From: Patescibacteria group bacterium
Lineage (GTDB): Bacteria; Patescibacteriota; Patescibacteriia; 2-12-FULL-57-11
DNA length: 42,660 bases
Direction: 5' to 3'
Assembly: GCA_004299275.1 (NCBI GenBank)
Contig: SCSU01000073.1
Coordinates: 1 to 42,660, forward strand
Position 1 is the first letter of the stretch. Every line of letters starts with the position of its first letter. Shown here in pieces: positions 1 through 7,278 of the stretch. Below the pieces are notes generated by a model. The model was not told where the DNA came from, did not search any database, and saw only the letters and a program-made list of their open reading frames with translations. The position numbers and the translations under genes were made by a program.

Positions 1-228
1 TTTCATCATTCTCTTTCGGCTGTGGTGGCGGCGCGGCCGCGACCCGAAGATTAAAACGATTATGGCGGAATACGAACCGCCGAAATCGCCCCGCTCCCCA
101 CTCGCTCCCGGACGAGGCCCGAGAGCACTGCAGGACCGAGCTCATCCGGCGGTTCGTATTCCGCCATAATCGTTTTAATCTTCGGGTCGCGGCCGCGCCG
201 CCACCACAGCCGAAAGAGAATGATGAAA
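1..228. repeat. 82-bp perfect inverted repeat at the window edge
   Basis: Bases 1-82 are the exact reverse complement of 147-228, separated by a 64-base unique loop (83-146). The loop continues the DUF2207 reading frame sensibly, while bases 82-60 translate into the opposite-strand copy and reach a stop almost at once. The simplest reading is a fold-back chimera at a contig end, so real sequence probably begins near base 83. A short shared word (cggcg) at the junction would fit microhomology-driven fold-back; that part is inference. Confidence 0.9.
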
Positions 229-1001
229 ACCAAAACAGGAACAGCCAGCGCGGCATTGTCCAGCAAAAAATCGCGGGCTCTCTCCGCCTTGGTCGGCGCC
301 CGCACAAAACCCTTAGGCCAGCCAATGGCAATAGTCAGCTCGCCGTCACTGGTGAATTGGTAAAAGCCGTCAGCCGCGCTCTTGGCACAATCCTGGGCGG
401 TTGAACCGTAAGACCCGGTGTAGCAGGAAGAGCTCACCGCCGCCGCCGGAACTCCGACAGGGAGTGTTACCGCCGCCTCGGCGCGGGAAAGTGGCAGTCG
501 CCAGCGGTTGCCGGTGACGTTCCAGTAGAGTTCGTCATGGTCGCTGAAAAAAAGCAACACGCGCGCGACGCGGTAAGTGATGCGGTAGACTTGCTCGCCC
601 GCGACCGTCCGGTTCGGGTCGCCGATGCGGATTCTTAAATCACCACCGAGCCGCGAGAGCGCATAGGGGAGGGGCGAGCCGTTCTGGTCGGTAACACTTT
701 CTACCGTCAGCCGAATCGTCTGCCGATTGCCGAAACGAGCGCGGTAGCGCACCGGGATTTCGCGGTCAATCCCGTGCCGCGGCGCGGGGAAGTAAACCGT
801 AATTTTTTCGGTGACCTCAATCGTCGCGTCGGGGTTGACCGCGATGGCCGCGTCAAAATCGCTAATCTGCTCGACGAGCGGCACCTCTTCCCCCATCATC
901 GGGTCCGCGTGCGCGTCCGCCGGCAACGGCCAAAATGCGGCAGAGGAAGTGGAGAGCAGGGCCGCCGCAACAAAATAAAAAAATTTATTTTGGGTAAACA
1001 T
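60..1001 (-). CDS. DUF2207 domain membrane protein, C-terminus lost at fold-back
   Basis: The protein begins with a signal/anchor segment (about residues 5-28). An extracytoplasmic DUF2207-type beta domain follows (about 45-230), with the family-like stretches VNPDATIEVTEKITVYF and RHGIDREIPVRYR. A transmembrane helix lies at about 248-268, followed by an Arg-rich cytosolic start. DUF2207 proteins normally run on for several hundred residues after the helix; here the family-like stretch YEPPDELGPAVLSGLV is followed by residues encoded in the inverted repeat and an artificial stop. The gene is therefore 3'-truncated in this window. The start codon abuts the stop of the upstream small membrane gene. 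Function is unknown; the family is membrane-anchored and common in CPR bacteria. Confidence 0.8.
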   Translation of the reverse strand: MFTQNKFFYFVAAALLSTSSAAFWPLPADAHADPMMGEEVPLVEQISDFDAAIAVNPDATIEVTEKITVYFPAPRHGIDREIPVRYRARFGNRQTIRLTVESVTDQNGSPLPYALSRLGGDLRIRIGDPNRTVAGEQVYRITYRVARVLLFFSDHDELYWNVTGNRWRLPLSRAEAAVTLPVGVPAAAVSSSCYTGSYGSTAQDCAKSAADGFYQFTSDGELTIAIGWPKGFVRAPTKAERARDFLLDNAALAVPVLVFIILFRLWWRRGRDPKIKTIMAEYEPPDELGPAVLSGLVRERVGSGAISAVRIPP

Positions 1002-1241
1002 TTAAAACGCCTGTCTAATTAGCGAGCTCAAGACTAGATACGGCGGATACAAGGCCGGGAAAGCGAAGAGTACGGAAACCACGAGCCGCGCCCGGCGATT
1101 CCAAGGGGCGATGGTCCAAACCGCGATGAGCCCCACAAGCGGAATAGAAACGAGGAATAATACGGTCAGGATATTGGCGGCAAGAGCGGAGCGCGGGGCG
1201 GGTGCGGCGGCAGGAGAAAGAGCGGCAGTGTTATGTCTCAT
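1002..1241 (-). CDS. small two-helix membrane protein
   Basis: This 79-residue protein has a short polar Ala/Pro-rich N-terminus and two hydrophobic segments at about 23-43 and 54-72, separated by a basic WNRRAR loop, which suggests an integral membrane hairpin. I do not recognise a family. The start was chosen at 1241 because its ATG overlaps the mltG stop as ATGA (1238-1241); a longer in-frame start upstream would lie deep inside mltG. The stop is immediately followed by the start of the DUF2207 gene, so the three genes look translationally coupled in one operon. It may assist MltG or the DUF2207 protein in the envelope, but that rests only on position. Confidence 0.65.
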   Translation of the reverse strand: MRHNTAALSPAAAPAPRSALAANILTVLFLVSIPLVGLIAVWTIAPWNRRARLVVSVLFAFPALYPPYLVLSSLIRQAF

Positions 1242-2251
1242 AAATTTTTTTTGTTCAAAACATGCTCTTCCAAAGTCCGGGCGTAATAGACCTTGCCGTC
1301 CGGCGCGGTCAGAAAGTACCAAAAAACGTTGGGCTTCCTCTCGAGCACGGCGCGAATTGCCGCTGACCCCGGATTCCCGATCGGGCCGGGCGGCAGACCG
1401 CGGTATTTATAAGTATTCCAAGGGTTATCCGCGGCGCGAGCAGCGGCCGAGGTAAAAACCGACTTTTTCCCGCTCACATAGTTTACCGTGGAATCGGCTT
1501 GGAGCGGTATCCCCGCCTTGAGCCGGCGGCTGAAGATGTCGGCCACGAGGCGGCGGTCCTCGTCCGAACGAACTTCGGATTCCACAATTGAAGCCAAGGT
1601 GAGAATCTCGTGAAAGGTGAAACCGGAGCGTCCGGCCGTCTCTCGGAAGTCCGCATTTTTTTTCTCGAAAGTGGCGAGGAGTTTGCGCGCAATCTCCTCG
1701 GGACGCGCGTCGGCGAAAAACCGATAGGTGTCCGGAAAAAGATAACCTTCGAGCGAGATTGAACCGGGTTTTTCTTTGAGGAACGGAAAGTCGTCGGGTG
1801 AAATTTTAGGCGGCGATGAAAGTTGAGCCGGCTGGCCGGTAATCGCCAAAAAACTCTCGGCGTTCTCGATTAAACCGGCTTTGAGCAGAATCACGGCGAC
1901 CTCGCGGAGACTGCTGCCCTCGGGGATGGTCGCTGTAACCTCCACCCGTCCTTTTGCCGAAAGTATCCTTATAATCTGCCGGACGCTCGCGCGCCGGGGG
2001 ATAAGAAAGATACCGGGGTGGAAGGAACGCGCCGCGCCGCCCGCGCCGGAGACGATGGCAAAGACAAATGATTTCCATGGTGTGAGCACGCGCGCGTCAC
2101 GGAGAACGCGCCCGACTTCATCCACGCTGTCATTTTTTATCTCTACTCTGACCGTTTCCCCGCCCGCGCCGACAAAATAACTCACAGCTCCCGCGCCAAA
2201 AAAAACAAGAGCCAATATGACGAGCGCTAAACCGGCGCGGCCGATTCTCAT
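1238..2251 (-). CDS. mltG: endolytic murein transglycosylase MltG (YceG-like)
   Basis: MltG cleaves nascent glycan strands at the inner membrane and so sets glycan length. The 337-residue protein has one N-terminal transmembrane helix (about 7-28), a LysM-like region, and the YceG catalytic domain. Family signatures are LEGYLFPDTY (168-177), ASIVESE (220-226) with E224 at the position of the catalytic Glu, LQADSTVNY, and YRGLPPGPIGNPG near the C-terminus. Length matches the family. The start overlaps the upstream Nudix stop as ATGA, and the stop overlaps the downstream small membrane gene in the same way. No Shine-Dalgarno is visible, as expected for a coupled start. Confidence 0.95.
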   Translation of the reverse strand: MRIGRAGLALVILALVFFGAGAVSYFVGAGGETVRVEIKNDSVDEVGRVLRDARVLTPWKSFVFAIVSGAGGAARSFHPGIFLIPRRASVRQIIRILSAKGRVEVTATIPEGSSLREVAVILLKAGLIENAESFLAITGQPAQLSSPPKISPDDFPFLKEKPGSISLEGYLFPDTYRFFADARPEEIARKLLATFEKKNADFRETAGRSGFTFHEILTLASIVESEVRSDEDRRLVADIFSRRLKAGIPLQADSTVNYVSGKKSVFTSAAARAADNPWNTYKYRGLPPGPIGNPGSAAIRAVLERKPNVFWYFLTAPDGKVYYARTLEEHVLNKKNL

Positions 2252-2799
2252 AACTTTTTAATGAAAGCCAAAGCGGCGTAGGCGCCGCCGACGTGGACAA
2301 TCGAGTTGAGTTTGCCGGCGGCGAGCAACTTTCCAAAATCGCGGAGCGGCATGGCTATGACTTCAGTTATCTCTTTGGGCGTATTTTTCGGCCGGCCGAC
2401 CAACCGGCAGCCGAGCGCCGCGTAAAGCCAAAACTTGCCGGTGGAGGAAGTGGAAAATATTTGAAACGAACGGACAAATTTCATCAGCCGCGGCTCATAA
2501 CCAGTTTCTTCCCTAAGTTCGCGGCGCGCGGCCGCGAGCGGGCTCGGGTCGCGCTTTTCAATCCGCCCCACTGGCAGTTCCAGCAAAATCCGACGCGCGC
2601 CATGCTTGTATTGTCTGACCAAAAGCACTTCGCCCTTGGCCGTAACCGGGAAAACCATTACCCCGCCCAAATTGTGATTGACAAAAAAATGCGCAGTTCC
2701 GCCCGAGGGCAGGAGCACGGTTTCATCAACAATATCCCACCAGCGGTTCTTAAACGCGGTTTTGGTTTTTAGAATTTTCCACTTGCTCACCTTTTTCAT
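2248..2799 (-). CDS. Nudix hydrolase, ADP-ribose pyrophosphatase-like
   Basis: The 183-residue protein has a central Nudix fold; the box spans about residues 78-101 (GRIEKRD...AARRELREETGY). The REL-EETG half is canonical. The first Glu is replaced by Asp, and there is one extra residue before the Arg, compared with the usual G-x5-E-x7-RE spacing. The N-terminal strands (WDIVDETVLLPSGG, VRQYKHGARR, ELPVGRIE) resemble ADP-ribose/ADP-sugar pyrophosphatases. The open frame continues upstream to 3309, but that part is the antisense of another gene; ATG at 2799 gives the family-length protein. It is the first gene of the minus-strand operon leading to mltG. The exact substrate cannot be read from sequence. 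Confidence 0.85.
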   Translation of the reverse strand: MKKVSKWKILKTKTAFKNRWWDIVDETVLLPSGGTAHFFVNHNLGGVMVFPVTAKGEVLLVRQYKHGARRILLELPVGRIEKRDPSPLAAARRELREETGYEPRLMKFVRSFQIFSTSSTGKFWLYAALGCRLVGRPKNTPKEITEVIAMPLRDFGKLLAAGKLNSIVHVGGAYAALAFIKKL

Positions 2800-2820
2800 G
2801 TTACAATAATTCGTACATTT

Positions 2821-2862
2821 ACCGCCGAGCGGAATCCCGGCTTTACGTCGGAACGCATTGAT
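2821..2862. repeat. dispersed spacer repeat (gagcgg...tttacgtcgg), copy 1
   Basis: The stretch with gagcggaatcc and ctttacgtcgg recurs in diverged form at 22193-22240 (gagcgggatcc, ctttacgtcgg). It lies in the divergent spacer between the Nudix and glycosidase-like genes, next to the ATTCGTA repeat. Confidence 0.6.
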
Positions 2863-2886
2863 TCGCAATTCGTAATTTCGTATTGT
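2858..2886 (+). promoter_or_regulatory. possible promoter inside the ATTCGTA repeat
   Basis: TTGATT (2858-2863), a 17-base spacer and TATTGT (2881-2886) lie upstream of the ATG at 2905. The match to sigma70 is moderate, and most of the element is repeat sequence. Confidence 0.35.
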
Positions 2887-2906
2887 ATTCGTACTTTCGT
2901 AGCCAT
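2867..2906 (+). repeat. 40-bp ATTCGTA repeat, copy ending in a start codon
   Basis: This 40-base AT-rich sequence is identical, in reverse complement, to 16544-16583, and nearly identical to 39332-39372. Its last bases (gccat) include the first two bases of the ATG of the gene at 2905. It is an AT-rich island in GC-rich surroundings. Confidence 0.9.
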
Positions 2907-3915
2907 GAAGCAACAATCTCAAACACTCGTCGGGCTCCTCGCTATTTATTTCGGCCTCGCTGGTCTGGTTTTTGTCGGTACGCGCGTGGAAGAAGTCATT
3001 GAGCCGCCACGGCAACCGATTTGGGGAGCGACTTTTATGCCGAGCTACGCGGCGTTTATGGGGAACGACCCCCGCGCGGTGCTCGTAGCTCTGCTTGACG
3101 AACTCGGCGTCAAACATTTTCGGTTGACCATCCCCTGGGACCGGCTCGAGGCAAACCGTGGTCAGTTTACCTTTGCAGAAATCGAGTGGCAACTGGATGA
3201 AATCAAAAAACGCGGCGGCGACGCTATTCTCGCCATCGGCCGCCGCACGCCGCGCTGGCCGGAATGTCACGACCCGGCCTGGCTTAAGGCCATCTCGCCC
3301 GCCGAACAAGATGCCGCTACTCTTAATTTAATTAAAACCGAAGTCGAAAAACTCAAAGAGCGGCGCGAAATTATCGCCTGGCAGGTGGAAAATGAACCGT
3401 TGCTGCGCGTTTTCGGCCGTTGTGAGCGCCACAGCCGCAAACTTTGGCAGAGCGAAGTGGCGCTCGCGCGCCAGCTTGACGGTTCGCGGCCGGTCGTGAC
3501 CACGGAGTCCGGCGAACTCTCTACCTGGTTCGGCACGGCGCCGTCCGTGGACGCTCTCGGCATCTCTATTTATCACCAGACTTGGAATAATTGGCTGGGA
3601 AAAATTATTTATCCCCTCTCGCCGGCTTTTTACCGCCGGCGGACGGAGTTCACGAGAGCTCTCTTCAATAAACCGGTCTTCGTCTCCGAACTCCAAGCCG
3701 AACCCTGGGCCGGCGCGGCGCTCACGGAGCTCTCCATCGACGACCAGCTCCGGCTCGAGGACGCCCCCTCGCTCCGGCGCATGGCCGACTTTGCCGCGTC
3801 CACGCGCTTATCGCCCGTCTACTTTTGGGGCGCGGAGTGGTGGTACACGCTCCGCGAACAGGGGCAACCGGATGTCTGGGAAACCGCTAAGGAAATCTTT
3901 AAAAACCGCTCTTGA
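2905..3915 (+). CDS. membrane-anchored glycoside hydrolase-like protein (clan GH-A fold)
   Basis: A signal-anchor helix (about 8-27) precedes a roughly 300-residue TIM-barrel-like domain. IAWQVENEPLL places E164 after Asn, as in the acid/base NEP motif of clan GH-A. VFVSELQAEPW places E262 on a late strand, as expected for the nucleophile. Other barrel-like pieces are KHFRLTIPWDRLE (strand 2), LGISIYHQTWNN and YFWGAEWWY. The substrate is unknown; a role on surface polysaccharide or host-derived glycans is inference. The ATG sits at the end of an ATTCGTA repeat, with no clear Shine-Dalgarno. The 3' end contains the likely -35 box of the next gene. Confidence 0.75.
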   Translation: MKQQSQTLVGLLAIYFGLAGLVFVGTRVEEVIEPPRQPIWGATFMPSYAAFMGNDPRAVLVALLDELGVKHFRLTIPWDRLEANRGQFTFAEIEWQLDEIKKRGGDAILAIGRRTPRWPECHDPAWLKAISPAEQDAATLNLIKTEVEKLKERREIIAWQVENEPLLRVFGRCERHSRKLWQSEVALARQLDGSRPVVTTESGELSTWFGTAPSVDALGISIYHQTWNNWLGKIIYPLSPAFYRRRTEFTRALFNKPVFVSELQAEPWAGAALTELSIDDQLRLEDAPSLRRMADFAASTRLSPVYFWGAEWWYTLREQGQPDVWETAKEIFKNRS

Positions 3916-3940
3916 CGAAAAAACACCAAACCGGTGAACT
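3912..3940 (+). promoter_or_regulatory. possible promoter of the gene at 3957
   Basis: TTGACG (3912-3917), a 17-base spacer and a poor -10 TGAACT (3935-3940) overlap the stop codon of the preceding gene. The -35 matches those of other solitary genes in the window. The -10 is weak, so this is a tentative call. Confidence 0.4.
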
Positions 3941-3956
3941 GACGCCGGAGGTCAAC

Positions 3957-4613
3957 GTGGAGAGAGTAAACCAAACCGCCGAGGAGGCTACGCTCACGAA
4001 CTGGCTCGCCGGCTATCTGCGGGCAAAAGGCAAACGCGGACGAACCGAGGAGCTGATGGCGCCGCTCTTCGCCCTCGTTCGTCCGTTCGCCGAGATCACG
4101 CGGACCGGCCGCTACCCGCTTGCCGAGTGGACGGCCCTAAACTCCCTCGAGGTTGCCGCGGCAATCGAGGCGGCAACCGGCGAGAGCGTGAAGGAACTCG
4201 TGCCGCTTTCGGTCGGCCGCGGCTGTACCACGGACTGGCGCGAGACCGTTTCGCTCCAAGCCCGGCTCGCTGACAGTGACTACCAGATGCGCGCCGGCAA
4301 CTGGACGCAGGAGGTCAGCTATCTCCGCGACCAGCTCACTATGCTCCTTTTCGAGGCCCTGCGACGCGCCATCGCTAAGACCGCCGGTCCGGCGCTCCGC
4401 GCCGCCATGAGCAAAGAGCGCTGGCACAAAGGTCCGGGACTGACCCTCACCCGCTCGGTCGAAAAGGTCGTGCTCCTCGAGGTCGGTTTTGCCAAAAATG
4501 GCGATCGCGAAGGTTTTGACCGCGTCGCCCCGCTCGCCAGAGTGCTCCCCCGCCTGCTCATCCTCGGCGCGGCCGTCGGCGAACCGCGCACCTGGCTCGT
4601 CGTCGTCGCCTAG
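3957..4613 (+). CDS. protein of unknown function with its own signals
   Basis: The 218-residue soluble protein matches no family I recognise. It is rich in Ala, Arg and Leu, with probable helices throughout (for example MAPLFALVRPFAEITR and LTMLLFEALRRAIAK), and ends in a hydrophobic LLILGAAVGEPRTWLVVVA. The frame opens at a TTG at 3912, but GGAGG at 3947-3951 with five bases to GTG 3957 points to GTG as the true start; the TTG then belongs to a -35 box. A strong hairpin terminator follows at once. The gene lacks the A/T homopolymer runs of neighbouring housekeeping genes, a hint of different origin (inference). It is one of the solitary genes discussed in the findings. Confidence 0.6.
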   Translation: MERVNQTAEEATLTNWLAGYLRAKGKRGRTEELMAPLFALVRPFAEITRTGRYPLAEWTALNSLEVAAAIEAATGESVKELVPLSVGRGCTTDWRETVSLQARLADSDYQMRAGNWTQEVSYLRDQLTMLLFEALRRAIAKTAGPALRAAMSKERWHKGPGLTLTRSVEKVVLLEVGFAKNGDREGFDRVAPLARVLPRLLILGAAVGEPRTWLVVVA

Positions 4614-4620
4614 AGTCATG

Positions 4621-4647
4621 CCGTGGCGGCCCGCCGCGGTTTTTTTA
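4621..4647 (+). terminator. intrinsic terminator
   Basis: Stem 4621-4628 pairs with 4632-4639 (GC-rich, one G-T pair) with a three-base loop, followed by seven to eight T. It lies eight bases after the stop of the gene at 3957. Confidence 0.85.
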
Positions 4648-4762
4648 TTGATTACGAATTACGAATCAATACGAATTTACGAATAATGGTCTGATGTTGT
4701 TTTAATAACTTGTTTTTCTGTTTCCGTTGCTGTTGCTGTTTCTGTTTCCCTTTTATTGTTTT
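4648..4762. repeat. ATTCGTA-type repeat and CTGTTT/GTTGCT simple repeat
   Basis: The first half (4651-4686) is made of attacgaa/aatacgaa words, the reverse complement of the ATTCGTA family. The second half (about 4708-4750) is a pyrimidine-rich simple repeat built on ctgttt and gttgct. No gene is visible in the spacer between two convergent genes. Confidence 0.6.
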
Positions 4763-5854
4763 CTACAGATATTTCTTGAGTTTCCTCTTGACCATCACTT
4801 CCACCAATTTTTTAACCTCTTGCGAGCGAGACTTTGGGCAGACCAAAACCGCGTCTTCGGTCTCGACCACCACCATATCGTGCACGCCGACCGTGGCGAT
4901 GAGCTTGCCCGCCGCGGAGACGAGGAGATTGCCGCCGGAGTCAATCGCGAGGTGCGGACCGCGCGCGACTGTCGCTTGGGGACTCGCGGCAAGAATCTCG
5001 TGCACCGCCCGCCAGCTTCCGACATCAGTCCAGCCGAAGTCCGCCGGAATGACCGCCATCCCTTTTTCTTTTTCCAGAATGCCGTAGTCAATGGTCGTGG
5101 GCGCGATGGCCGCAAATTCGCGGTTAATCACCGCGTTCTCGCGCACCGTGCCCAAAGCGTTTTTTATCTTCACGAGCCGCTCATGCATCGCCGGCAGATG
5201 CCGGGCGTATTTCTGGAACAATGTACTGGCTTTGGCCACGATGAGCGTCGGGTTCCAAAGATACTCCCAGGACTGGACGTAACGCTCCGCGGTTTTCTGA
5301 TTCGGTTTTTCCACAAAAGCCCGGACCGAAAAAATTTCATCCTCGCCGCGCCGACGGCGAACCCGCGCCAGCAGGTCGCCCATCCGGATATAGCCCAAGC
5401 CGGTATCCGGATAAGCCGGCCGGATGCCGACGAGCACCAGTCGGTCCGGCTCGGCGCGCGCCAGCGACTCCGCGACTTTGAGGATGCGCAAAAATTCGCC
5501 GACGTCGCGGACAAAATTATCGGCATTGGCGTAAACAATAAAGGCCTCGGGGTCTTTGTGAAGAATCCGGACGAGCGCCAGGCCCAAAGCCGGCGCGGTT
5601 TCTTTTTTCATCGGCTCGACCGAGATATGCGCGCGGGGAATCTGCGGCAATTCGCGGCGCACGCGGTCCAGATACTCGCGGGTGGTCGCGACCCAGAGCC
5701 GCTTGGCGCCAAAACCGCGGCTGAGCCGCGCGGCGGATTTCTGGAGCATGGTCTCTTGGTCAAAAAGCGCCTGCAGCTGTTTGGGCGCGCCGGCGCGGGA
5801 AAGCGGCCAGAGCCGCGTGCCGGCTCCGCCGGCCATGAGAATCGGGGTCAACAT
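4763..5854 (-). CDS. manC: mannose-1-phosphate guanylyltransferase
   Basis: The enzyme makes GDP-mannose from mannose-1-phosphate and GTP for surface glycans. The 363-residue protein opens with the nucleotidyltransferase signature MAGGAGTRLWPLSR (residues 7-20), and also has an ANADNFV active-site stretch, FVEKPN, and DFGWTDVGSW. It is the single-domain form, lacking the fused isomerase (cupin) domain of bifunctional ManC proteins. The usual WNSG after the sugar-binding region reads WNPT, a departure from the common motif. It is the last gene of the long minus-strand run, after uppP, with a 52-base spacer. GDP-mannose fits the envelope theme of its neighbours. Confidence 0.9.
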   Translation of the reverse strand: MLTPILMAGGAGTRLWPLSRAGAPKQLQALFDQETMLQKSAARLSRGFGAKRLWVATTREYLDRVRRELPQIPRAHISVEPMKKETAPALGLALVRILHKDPEAFIVYANADNFVRDVGEFLRILKVAESLARAEPDRLVLVGIRPAYPDTGLGYIRMGDLLARVRRRRGEDEIFSVRAFVEKPNQKTAERYVQSWEYLWNPTLIVAKASTLFQKYARHLPAMHERLVKIKNALGTVRENAVINREFAAIAPTTIDYGILEKEKGMAVIPADFGWTDVGSWRAVHEILAASPQATVARGPHLAIDSGGNLLVSAAGKLIATVGVHDMVVVETEDAVLVCPKSRSQEVKKLVEVMVKRKLKKYL

Positions 5855-5906
5855 AAATATGAGAAGTTAGAAATTGGGAGTTGGGGGTTGAGTGTCGGAC
5901 GCAAAG

Positions 5907-6695
5907 CTATTTGCTGCTCACAATGATGATGACAACAAGTGCCGCTAAAACCAGCCGATACCAGACAAACGGCCGGTAACTGGCACGGGCAACATACCGC
6001 AAAAGAAAACGGATGGCCAAAAGTCCGGCAAGAGCCGCTACAACAATACCCACAAAAAAAGCCGGCGTAATGTCAGCTGAGTTCAATGAACGCAAGGCGT
6101 AAAACGCGGCGCCGGCGGTAATCGGCGTCGCCAAGAGGAACGAGAGCCGCGCCGCCGCCTCGCGGTTAAACCCGAGCGCGCGCGCCGCGGTGATGGTTGC
6201 GCCGGAGCGGGAGACGCCGGGGACAATCGCCGCGGCCTGAGCCAGACCGATAAAAATCGCGCTTGAAACCGAGAATCCGGTTGCCTCTTTCGCTCTCCGG
6301 CCCCAAAGGTCGGCGAGATAGAGCAACACACCGGCAACAGCCAGAGCAACGGCCACGAGCAGCGGCGAGCGAAAAAAACCTTCAGCCTGTTTTTCAAACA
6401 GCACGCCGGCTAACGCCCCCGGGAGCGAACCAAGCGCCAGGAGCCATAAAGTTTTTTGGGGTGACTTGCCCGCGCCGCCCAAGCCGGTCCGGAAAATATC
6501 CAGCCAGTCGCGGAAAAAATAAATCAAAAGCGCGAGCAGCGTGCCCAAGTGCAGGGCCACGTCAAAGGCGAGCCCGGGGTCGCGCCAGCCGAAAAACCAA
6601 GGCAGGAGCACTAAATGCGCCGAAGAGGAAACCGGCAAAAATTCCGTCAGCCCCTGGACCAGCCCGAGCGCCATCGCTTGAAAGATTGAAATCAT
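5907..6695 (-). CDS. uppP: undecaprenyl-diphosphate phosphatase UppP (BacA)
   Basis: This integral membrane enzyme dephosphorylates undecaprenyl diphosphate so that the lipid carrier can be reused for peptidoglycan and glycan export. The 262-residue protein has seven to eight hydrophobic segments and both family motifs: QGLTEFLPVSSSAH (14-27) with the catalytic Glu, and PGVSRSGATI (159-168). The length is typical. Its ATG overlaps the stop of the upstream PAP2 gene as ATGA (6692-6695), so translation is probably coupled. Confidence 0.96.
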   Translation of the reverse strand: MISIFQAMALGLVQGLTEFLPVSSSAHLVLLPWFFGWRDPGLAFDVALHLGTLLALLIYFFRDWLDIFRTGLGGAGKSPQKTLWLLALGSLPGALAGVLFEKQAEGFFRSPLLVAVALAVAGVLLYLADLWGRRAKEATGFSVSSAIFIGLAQAAAIVPGVSRSGATITAARALGFNREAAARLSFLLATPITAGAAFYALRSLNSADITPAFFVGIVVAALAGLLAIRFLLRYVARASYRPFVWYRLVLAALVVIIIVSSK

Positions 6696-7222
6696 ATCAG
6701 CGAATAGATTTTTACCGCTTCCACTACGGCTAAGGAAACAACTCCGGCGAGCAGGGCGCCGGCCAAAACATCCGAGGGATAGTGGACGCCGGCCGAGATT
6801 CGCGCCAAGCCGACCAGGACCGCCATGGCCAAAAACAGCGGGCCAAGCGGATGCGCCAAGAGGAGGAAGGTCAGGGCCACCGTAAACCCGATCGTCGTGT
6901 GGTCCGAGGGAAAAGATTTCCAGCGCGGCGGCATCCAGACCAGCGGCTCGAATTTAAGATGGGTAAAAGGCCGTTCGCGGTAAAGTAAAAGCCCCAAAGT
7001 CCAGGAAATGATTTCGGCAATGATAACGGCCGCGACCGCGGTCAAAAAAATGCGGAGCGTCTGGGTAAAATGCGCCGGCCCGCCTTCGGTGAGCGAGGTC
7101 ACGGCAACAAGGAGCAGGAGATAAAAAAGCCAGGTGGCAAAAAATTTAATCAGCGCGTCAAGCGCCGGCGACTTGCCGACGGGTGACCTCATGACACGGA
7201 GAATTTTGAGATCCAGGTCCAT
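6692..7222 (-). CDS. PAP2-family membrane phosphatase
   Basis: The 176-residue protein has about five transmembrane segments and the PAP2 phosphatase signature: RP (84-85), SFPSDHT (103-109) and ARISAGVHYPSD (140-151), with H108, R141, H147 and D151 at catalytic positions. The Lys expected at the start of the first motif is not evident. PAP2 proteins next to uppP usually act on undecaprenyl diphosphate or related isoprenoid phosphates (BcrC/YbjG type); the overlap with uppP supports that, though phosphatidic acid cannot be excluded. Confidence 0.88.
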   Translation of the reverse strand: MDLDLKILRVMRSPVGKSPALDALIKFFATWLFYLLLLVAVTSLTEGGPAHFTQTLRIFLTAVAAVIIAEIISWTLGLLLYRERPFTHLKFEPLVWMPPRWKSFPSDHTTIGFTVALTFLLLAHPLGPLFLAMAVLVGLARISAGVHYPSDVLAGALLAGVVSLAVVEAVKIYSLI

Positions 7223-7224
7223 AT

Positions 7225-7272
7225 AAATCCCTCCCCCTTGCGGGGACTCCCTTTAGAAAAGGGAGAATTTGG
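7225..7272. repeat. double-hairpin spacer repeat (ccctcccc...cggggactccc), copy 1
   Basis: The sequence carries two short inverted repeats (tccccc/gggga and ctcccttt/aaagggag). A nearly identical copy lies at 11131-11178. It sits between znuB and the PAP2 gene. Confidence 0.85.
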
Positions 7273-7278
7273 CACTTA

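Noticed and set aside
2800-3309. Extension of the Nudix frame upstream to 3309
   Set aside because: It is antisense to the glycosidase-like gene and includes spacer repeats; the Nudix domain is complete from 2799.
3912-3957. TTG start codon for the gene ending at 4613
   Set aside because: The TTG is better explained as part of a TTGACG -35 box; a GGAGG with five-base spacing points to GTG 3957.
4727-5926. Long plus-strand open frame opposite manC
   Set aside because: It is the shadow of manC in GC-rich DNA and shows no recognisable domain.
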